Shown: piece after piece, positions 59,371-64,000 of the stretch
Position numbering within the stretch: the stretch's first letter is position 1
Layout: every line of letters begins with the position of its first letter
Origin: Micromonospora cathayae
GTDB taxonomy: Bacteria; Actinomycetota; Actinomycetes; Mycobacteriales; Micromonosporaceae
Assembly (NCBI RefSeq): GCF_028993575.1
Contig: NZ_CP118615.1
Location: 1,612,001 to 1,676,000, forward strand
Length of the DNA: 64,000 nt
Direction of reading: 5' to 3'
Notes under the pieces: model-generated
Seen by the model: only the letters and a program-made list of their open reading frames with translations
Told to the model about the DNA's origin: nothing
Database searches by the model: none
Program-made: the position numbers and the translations under genes

Positions 59371-61122
59371 TCAGTGGGTACGGGCCGGAGCCCGCCCGCC
59401 GAAGCCACGCCGGTCGTCGCCGCGCCCACCGAAGGTGGGTCGGTCGTCGCTCCGTCCGGCGAAGCCACGCCGGTCGTCGGTCGGGCGGCTGTCGTGGCGG
59501 AAGCCACCCCGACGGTCCGCCGGCCGCGAGTCGCCGCCACGCTCGGCCCAACCGGCGCGTTCGCCCCGGCTGTCCCGGTCGCCGTAGCGGCGCTCGCCCT
59601 GAGAGCGGTCACCGAACCGACGCTCGCCCTGCTGCGGCCGGTCGCCGTAGCGCCGCTCGCCCTGGGGACGGTCGCCGAACCGCTGCTCGCCCTGCTGCGG
59701 CCGGTCACCGAACCGGCGGTCGCCCTGCGGCCGGTCGCCGTAACGCCGTTCGCCCTGCGGGCGGTCGCCGTAGCGGCGCTCACCCCGGGGGTCCCGGTCG
59801 CCGAACCGGCGCGGGCCGCCCGGACGGTCACCGTGCCGGCGCGGCTCCGGCTGGTCGTTCGACACGGGGACGCCGCTGGGCTCCCGCGCGCCGGTCAGCT
59901 CGGTCAGTTCCGGGTCACCGACCCGGACCCGGAGCTGGGCCGGCTCGACACCCGCCTTCTCCAGCATGGCCAGCGTGGTCCGGCGCTGCTTCGGCAGGAC
60001 CAGCGTCGCGACCGCACCCGACTCGCCGGCCCGTGCGGTACGCCCGGCCCGGTGCAGGTAGTCCTTGGGGTCCTTCGGCGGGTCGATGTGCACGACCAGG
60101 GAGACCCCGTCGACGTGGATACCGCGCGCCGCCACGTCGGTAGCGACCAGCACGTTCATCCGGCCCTCACGGAACTCGGCCAGGGTGCGGGTACGCATCC
60201 GCTGCGTCTTGCCGCCGTGCAGCCCGCCGGCCCGTACGCCCACCGCGCCGAGCTGCTCCACCAGCCGGTCGACGCCGAGCTGGGTACGGGCGAACATCAT
60301 GGTCCGGCCGGGCCGGGCCGCGATCGACGCCGCCACCGCGAACTTGTCGTGCGGCGGGATCAGCAGCAGGTGATGGTCCATCGTGGAGACGGCGGCGGTG
60401 GCCGGGGCGGTCGAGTGCGTGACCGGGTCGGTCATGAACCGCGTGACCAGCGAGTCGACGTCGTTGTCCAGAGTGGCCGAGAAGAGCAGCCGCTGGGCGT
60501 CCGCCGGGGTCTTCGCCAGCAGCTCGGTGACCTCCGGCAGGAAGCCCATGTCGGCCATCTGGTCGGCCTCGTCCAGCACGGTGATCTCGACGTCGTCGAG
60601 CTGGCACACCCCGCGCGAGATCAGGTCGCCCAGCCGGCCCGGGGTGGCGACGATGATCTCCACTCCGCGTCGCAGGGCGTCGATTTGGCGGTCGTACGGC
60701 ACCCCGCCGACGGCGGTCTTGAGGAACACGCCGATCGCCTTGCCGAGCGGCAGGAGCGCGTCGTTGACCTGCATGGCGAGTTCGCGGGTGGGCACCAGGA
60801 CCAGGGCCCGGGGGCGTAGCGGCCGGGCACGTCCACCGTCGGCGACCCGGGCGAGCAGCGGCAGGCCGAAGGCGAGGGTCTTGCCGGAGCCGGTCTGGCC
60901 CCGGCCGAGCACGTCCCGGCCGGCGAGCGCGTCGGGCATGGTGGCCCGCTGGATCTCGAAGGGGGTGGTGATGCCCTGCCGGGCCAGCGCCCGGACCAGC
61001 GGCTGGGGGAGGCCCAGCGCGGCGAAGTCGACGTCGTCGGCGGGCGCGGGGTCGGTGCCGGTGTCGGTCACCGGGAGGTCGAGGGCGGACGGGAACGTGC
61101 TGGAGTCAGCAAAGATGGTCAA
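59371..61122 (-). CDS. DEAD-box RNA helicase with Arg/Gly-rich repeat tail
   Basis: A 583-residue ATP-dependent RNA helicase (RhlE/CsdA-like). Motifs in order: Q motif (F-A-A-L-G-L ... T-P-F-E-I-Q), A-x-T-G-S-G-K-T variant G-Q-T-G-S-G-K-T, P-T-R-E-L-A, T-P-G-R-L, D-E-A-D, S-A-T, V-A-T-D-V-A-A-R-G-I-H, H-R-A-G-R-T-A-R. From about residue 440 the chain is a disordered R-[RF]-[YF]-G-D-R-P-Q-G-E repeat, an RNA-binding tail seen in RhlE-type proteins. TTG 61122 is preferred because GAGAGG lies seven bases upstream; the longer frame begins in a non-conserved region. It probably acts in ribosome assembly or cold adaptation. Confidence 0.92.
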   Translation of the reverse strand: MTIFADSSTFPSALDLPVTDTGTDPAPADDVDFAALGLPQPLVRALARQGITTPFEIQRATMPDALAGRDVLGRGQTGSGKTLAFGLPLLARVADGGRARPLRPRALVLVPTRELAMQVNDALLPLGKAIGVFLKTAVGGVPYDRQIDALRRGVEIIVATPGRLGDLISRGVCQLDDVEITVLDEADQMADMGFLPEVTELLAKTPADAQRLLFSATLDNDVDSLVTRFMTDPVTHSTAPATAAVSTMDHHLLLIPPHDKFAVAASIAARPGRTMMFARTQLGVDRLVEQLGAVGVRAGGLHGGKTQRMRTRTLAEFREGRMNVLVATDVAARGIHVDGVSLVVHIDPPKDPKDYLHRAGRTARAGESGAVATLVLPKQRRTTLAMLEKAGVEPAQLRVRVGDPELTELTGAREPSGVPVSNDQPEPRRHGDRPGGPRRFGDRDPRGERRYGDRPQGERRYGDRPQGDRRFGDRPQQGEQRFGDRPQGERRYGDRPQQGERRFGDRSQGERRYGDRDSRGERAGWAERGGDSRPADRRGGFRHDSRPTDDRRGFAGRSDDRPTFGGRGDDRRGFGGRAPARTH

Positions 61123-61441
61123 GAAATACCTCTCGAGCGGGGCGCATCTTCGCGATGGCCCGCCGCGATGGTGTCGCTGCCGGTTCGCCCGCAAGATCGC
61201 CCAGGGGTACGCGGTGCGCGTACCAGGTCAGTGATCAATAACAGTGTACGGCGGCGCGGCGCGGCAACCACCCTGTCGCCACGCCGTAGTGGGCGGGCTC
61301 ACCATGCACCCGCCCCCGTCGGCCGTCGTCGGCTGCTGCGCCCCGCGGCCATCGGCTGCTGCGCCCTGCATCCATCGGCTGCTGTGTCCTGCGGCTACTG
61401 CGCCCTGCGGGCAGCGGCCACTGCCGTCGTACCGGCGGTGG
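61123..61441. other. Intergenic region upstream of the helicase, with short tandem repeats
   Basis: About 320 bases on the leader side of the helicase. At 61331-61399 lie three 23-base units (GGCTGCTGCGCCCTGCATCC type). The helicase transcript may have a long leader: a -10-like TACACT on the minus strand lies near 61254, about 130 bases before the TTG start. Open frames here are shadows of neighbouring genes. No RNA gene is recognised. Confidence 0.5.
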
Positions 61442-62854
61442 TCAGCCGCTGATCAGGTTCTCCAGGAGACCGCCCAGGGCGTCGTTCGCCATCGCCACGA
61501 TCACCAGGCTGACCGCGACCAACAGCCCGAGCGAGGCGGCCAGGACGATCACCACCTTGGTCGTGCTGGACCGCTCGGCCGGGGCGTCGGTCCAGCCCTG
61601 GGCGAGGATGTGGCCGGTCAGCGAGCCGGTGTTCTCGACCGGGTTGCCGGCCGGGAAGGACACCGTGGCGAAGCCGGGGCCGTCGGTGACGGAGCCGCCG
61701 TAGACCGTACCGGCGCGGCCGGGCGTGGGTTGTCCGGTACCGACGTCCGGCGTGGCACCGGCTGACCGGTCGCCGGTCGCCGCAGCGGTGGCCGGCGTAC
61801 CGCCGTACAGCGAGCCACCGGCCGGCTTGGCGGTGGCCGGACGTCCGCCCAGCGGGTCGGTACCGGGCGCCGGGACGGCGGAGGCGGGCAGTGGCGTGAC
61901 GGCGGGCGGCGGCGGGACGGCGGGCGGTGCCGGGGTGCCGGTGGTCGCCGGCGACGGCTTCGCGGCGGGCGGTGCCGCGGTGGCGGTGGCCGGCGGCGGC
62001 GGGAACGGCGGAGCCGGCATCGGCCCAGGTGGGGACGGCGGTGCGGGGACCGGAGGGCCGGGCGGCGGAACCGGAGGGCCGGGCGTCGGCGGCACCGGGC
62101 CGGGTGGTGTCGGAGCAGGCCGGGGCGGTGCGGGCGGAGCCGGCAACGGCGGGGTCGGCGACGGTACCGGTGGCTCGTGCAGCGGCTCCGGTTCCGGGGT
62201 GGGCACCGGGGCCGGTGCCGGTGGTTCGGCAGGTACGGGCGGTGCGGCAGGCTCCGGCGGCTCCGTCGTCCCCCCGGAGCGGTACACCTTCGCGCCACCG
62301 GTCCGCACCCCGGCGGCCACTCCGAGGTCCTCGGGCGCGACCCGGCGCAGAGTCGGCACCGAGGCGCTGGCCCGCGCCCAGGAGACCGGAGCGCGTTGGG
62401 CCGGTACGACGGGCTCACCGGCCGTACCGGAACCCGGACCGGTACCGGTGGCGGGGGACGCGCTGGCGGGAGGGGCGGCGGCGCTGGGACCGGAGGCGGC
62501 GGCAGAGGTGGAACTGGAAGCGGCGGAGATGCTGGCCCGTCCACGGGCCGCCGCCGGACGCTCCGCTCCACCCGGGACCGACCCTGTGCCGGCCGGGTTT
62601 CCGCCACCGGTCGGGGACTGATGGGCGGCGGGGCCCGCCGCCGGGCTGCCGGGGCCGCCTGCCGAGGTGCCGCCAGCGCGGCCGGACGTCGGCCCGGCCG
62701 GACCGGTCGCCGGGGTGCCCGCGGAGGAACCCTCGACCGGGGTGCCGGTGCGGGAACCCTCGACCGGGGTGGCTGCGGGACCGGCTGGGCTGGTCAACGG
62801 GCGGGATCCGGGGGCGGACTCGACGGTCTCAGCCGGAACCACGTGCTCGCCCAT
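61442..62854 (-). CDS. Proline-rich protein with a single C-terminal transmembrane helix
   Basis: A 470-residue protein. Residues 1-430 are low complexity, dominated by Pro, Ala, Gly, Thr and Ser, with a conserved-looking island near 160-200 (R-R-V-A-P-E-D-L-G-V-A-A-G-V-R-T-G-G). The C-terminus has a single hydrophobic helix (about 440-465, V-V-I-V-L-A-A-S-L-G-L-L-V-A-V-S-L-V) preceded by S-S-T-T-K, so the bulk should be cytoplasmic, a tail-anchored topology. ATG 62854 has GGAGG seven bases upstream. It lies downstream of the NlpC/P60 peptidase on the same strand, which suggests a cell-envelope role. Function unknown. Confidence 0.75.
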   Translation of the reverse strand: MGEHVVPAETVESAPGSRPLTSPAGPAATPVEGSRTGTPVEGSSAGTPATGPAGPTSGRAGGTSAGGPGSPAAGPAAHQSPTGGGNPAGTGSVPGGAERPAAARGRASISAASSSTSAAASGPSAAAPPASASPATGTGPGSGTAGEPVVPAQRAPVSWARASASVPTLRRVAPEDLGVAAGVRTGGAKVYRSGGTTEPPEPAAPPVPAEPPAPAPVPTPEPEPLHEPPVPSPTPPLPAPPAPPRPAPTPPGPVPPTPGPPVPPPGPPVPAPPSPPGPMPAPPFPPPPATATAAPPAAKPSPATTGTPAPPAVPPPPAVTPLPASAVPAPGTDPLGGRPATAKPAGGSLYGGTPATAAATGDRSAGATPDVGTGQPTPGRAGTVYGGSVTDGPGFATVSFPAGNPVENTGSLTGHILAQGWTDAPAERSSTTKVVIVLAASLGLLVAVSLVIVAMANDALGGLLENLISG

Positions 62855-62985
62855 GTTCGTCCTCCGCGCTCGCACCCGGACCTGTGGCGTAGAGCCGGGA
62901 GTGCCTGGCTCTCACGGTGCCATATTCCGGTCCGGCGGCACAGCCGGAGTGAGGTACCGGTCAGCCGGTCACCCTCGGGTCCGGC

Positions 62986-64000
62986 TCAGCCGGTCACGTC
63001 CGGGCTCGGTGATCCGCTCGTCCCCGTGCTGCCGGTGGGCTCACCGGTGGGCTCGTTGGTGCGACTGGCCGAGGCGCTCGGCGCGCCGCCCTCGTCGCCG
63101 CTGGCGCTCGCCGTCGGCGTCGGGGTCGGCTCACCGTCCGTGGGTGGCGGAGGCGTCGTCGGCGGCGTCGTGGTCGGGGGCGTCGTGGTCGGCGGGGTGG
63201 TGGTCGGCGGCGTCGTGGTCGGCGTACCGGTGGGCGGCGGGGTGGTGGGGTCGGTCGGCTTGGGCGTCGGGGTGGTGGGCTTCGGGGTGGGGGTGGTCGG
63301 CTTCGGCGTGGGGGGCTTCGACGGCGTGGGCGTCGGGGTGGCCCCCGGGGCGGGCACCGCACCGATGACCCGGGTGGCGGCGTACAGGCGCGACCAGCGC
63401 ACGTTCGAGATCTTCACCACGTCACCGGTGGTCGGCGCGTGCACCATCTTGCCGTTACCGATGTACATCCCCATGTGGTGGATGCTCTGCCAGCTGCTGC
63501 CCGAGGCGTAGAAGACCAGGTCGCCGGGGAGCAGGGCGTCCCGGCTCACGGTCCGCTGCTTGGTGGCGTTGTACTGGTCGCGGGAGACCCGGGGCAGGCC
63601 GAAGTAGTCGGCGCCCTTCGACCGGTACGCGGCCCAGATCAGGCCGGAGCAGTCGAACCGGTCCGGCCCCTCGGCCGCCCAGAGGTACGGGTCACCGAGC
63701 TGGGCCAGGGCGTACCGCACCGCGGCCATCGCCCGGGGGTGCGCGGTGAGCCCGTTCGCGCTGCCACCCTGGACGTACTGCGCGCCGAGCTGCTGCTCGG
63801 CGGCCTCCTGCTGCCGTTCGATCTCGGCGAGCTGCGCGGCGTTGTCCCGGCGCAGCTTGAGCAGGGCCGCTTCCTGGATGCGGTAGCTCTTCTGGGTGGT
63901 GGTGAACTGCTCGGTGGCGGTCTTCAGGCGGGTGTCCGCCGCCTGGTACGCCTGGTAGGCGGCCTGCTCGGCGGTGCGGGCGCGGTTCAGCTCGCCGGTC
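62986..64000 (-). CDS. NlpC/P60 (C40) peptidoglycan peptidase, 5'-truncated by the window edge
   Basis: The frame is open to base 64000, so the N-terminus lies outside. About 90 visible N-terminal residues form a coiled coil (E-Q-A-A-Y-Q-A-Y-Q-A-A-D-T-R-L-K). The NlpC/P60 domain follows with the catalytic Cys in F-D-C-S-G-L, His in I-H-H-M-G-M-Y-I-G and a polar third residue near H-A-P-T-T-G-D. It cleaves peptide stems of peptidoglycan, like RipA. The C-terminal 120 residues are a Pro/Thr/Ser-rich tail with T-T-T-P-P repeats. Coiled coil plus NlpC/P60 suits a secreted, regulated cell-wall hydrolase. Confidence 0.9.
   Translation of the reverse strand, partial: TGELNRARTAEQAAYQAYQAADTRLKTATEQFTTTQKSYRIQEAALLKLRRDNAAQLAEIERQQEAAEQQLGAQYVQGGSANGLTAHPRAMAAVRYALAQLGDPYLWAAEGPDRFDCSGLIWAAYRSKGADYFGLPRVSRDQYNATKQRTVSRDALLPGDLVFYASGSSWQSIHHMGMYIGNGKMVHAPTTGDVVKISNVRWSRLYAATRVIGAVPAPGATPTPTPSKPPTPKPTTPTPKPTTPTPKPTDPTTPPPTGTPTTTPPTTTPPTTTPPTTTPPTTPPPPTDGEPTPTPTASASGDEGGAPSASASRTNEPTGEPTGSTGTSGSPSPDVTG

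Overview
The window is about 73% G+C with strong third-position GC bias, many GTG starts and tightly overlapping genes. Several loci are typical of Actinobacteria: a BldC homologue, futalosine-pathway menaquinone genes, an OsaCAB-like locus, an ECF42/DGPF pair, and a hemL-phosphatase-resA-ccdA-resB-ccsB run ordered as in Mycobacterium tuberculosis Rv0524-Rv0529. The overall content suggests a chromosomal segment of a Micromonosporaceae member (Micromonospora-like). That placement is inference from gene content, not from any rRNA marker. No rRNA, tRNA, CRISPR array, transposase or phage gene was seen.

Layout. 1-7410: mostly minus-strand metabolism and regulation (partial hypothetical gene, RibD/DHFR-like reductase, ECF42 sigma factor with its DGPF partner, NAD epimerase, beta-helix lipoprotein, ZIP transporter, Eis-like acetyltransferase). 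7532-19592: regulators paired with effectors (TetR, PP2C phosphatase, two XRE-type regulators with a 5-formyl-THF cyclo-ligase, XRE-cupin/BenE pair, MscL, FadR-type regulator/MFS exporter). 19613-25717: a stressosome module, rsbR-rsbS-rsbT, followed without gaps by an RsbX-like fusion, a histidine kinase and a response-regulator phosphatase, with a divergent STAS antagonist beside it. 25737-32756: AraC regulator, DinB-like protein, dehydratase, oligopeptidase B and a GlcE-like flavoprotein. 32895-40533: an osaC/osaA/osaB-like osmostress locus whose kinase carries a tandem poly-HAMP stack, plus another STAS antagonist. 40780-47133: hemL and a System II cytochrome c maturation operon. 47146-48862: a striking AT-rich perfect palindrome, an ATPase fused to a nuclease-like domain, and a small convergent gene. 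48992-55332: secreted phosphoesterase, menaquinone genes (mqnL, mqnP, mqnM) interrupted by a divergent terpene synthase, and bldC. 55788-64000: Lrp regulator, SDR, cysteine desulfhydrase-like enzyme, a lipid-binding-like protein, DEAD-box helicase, a proline-rich membrane protein and an NlpC/P60 peptidase cut by the right edge.

How the parts fit. Two partner-switching regions (19.6-25.7 kb and 32.9-40.5 kb) supply the sensor, STAS, kinase and PP2C parts expected upstream of a stress sigma factor, but no SigB/SigF-type gene lies in the window, so their output must be elsewhere. HemL (tetrapyrrole synthesis), the Ccs system (haem attachment) and the menaquinone genes together serve respiratory electron transport. 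A recurring feature is short tandem duplication, both inside genes (TetR, SDR, GlcE-like, helicase tail, kinase coiled coil) and across or just after stop codons. The most promising items for follow-up are the palindrome/ATPase-nuclease module, the stressosome wired to a histidine kinase with a degenerate RsbT-like domain, and the terpene synthase with an altered NSE motif.
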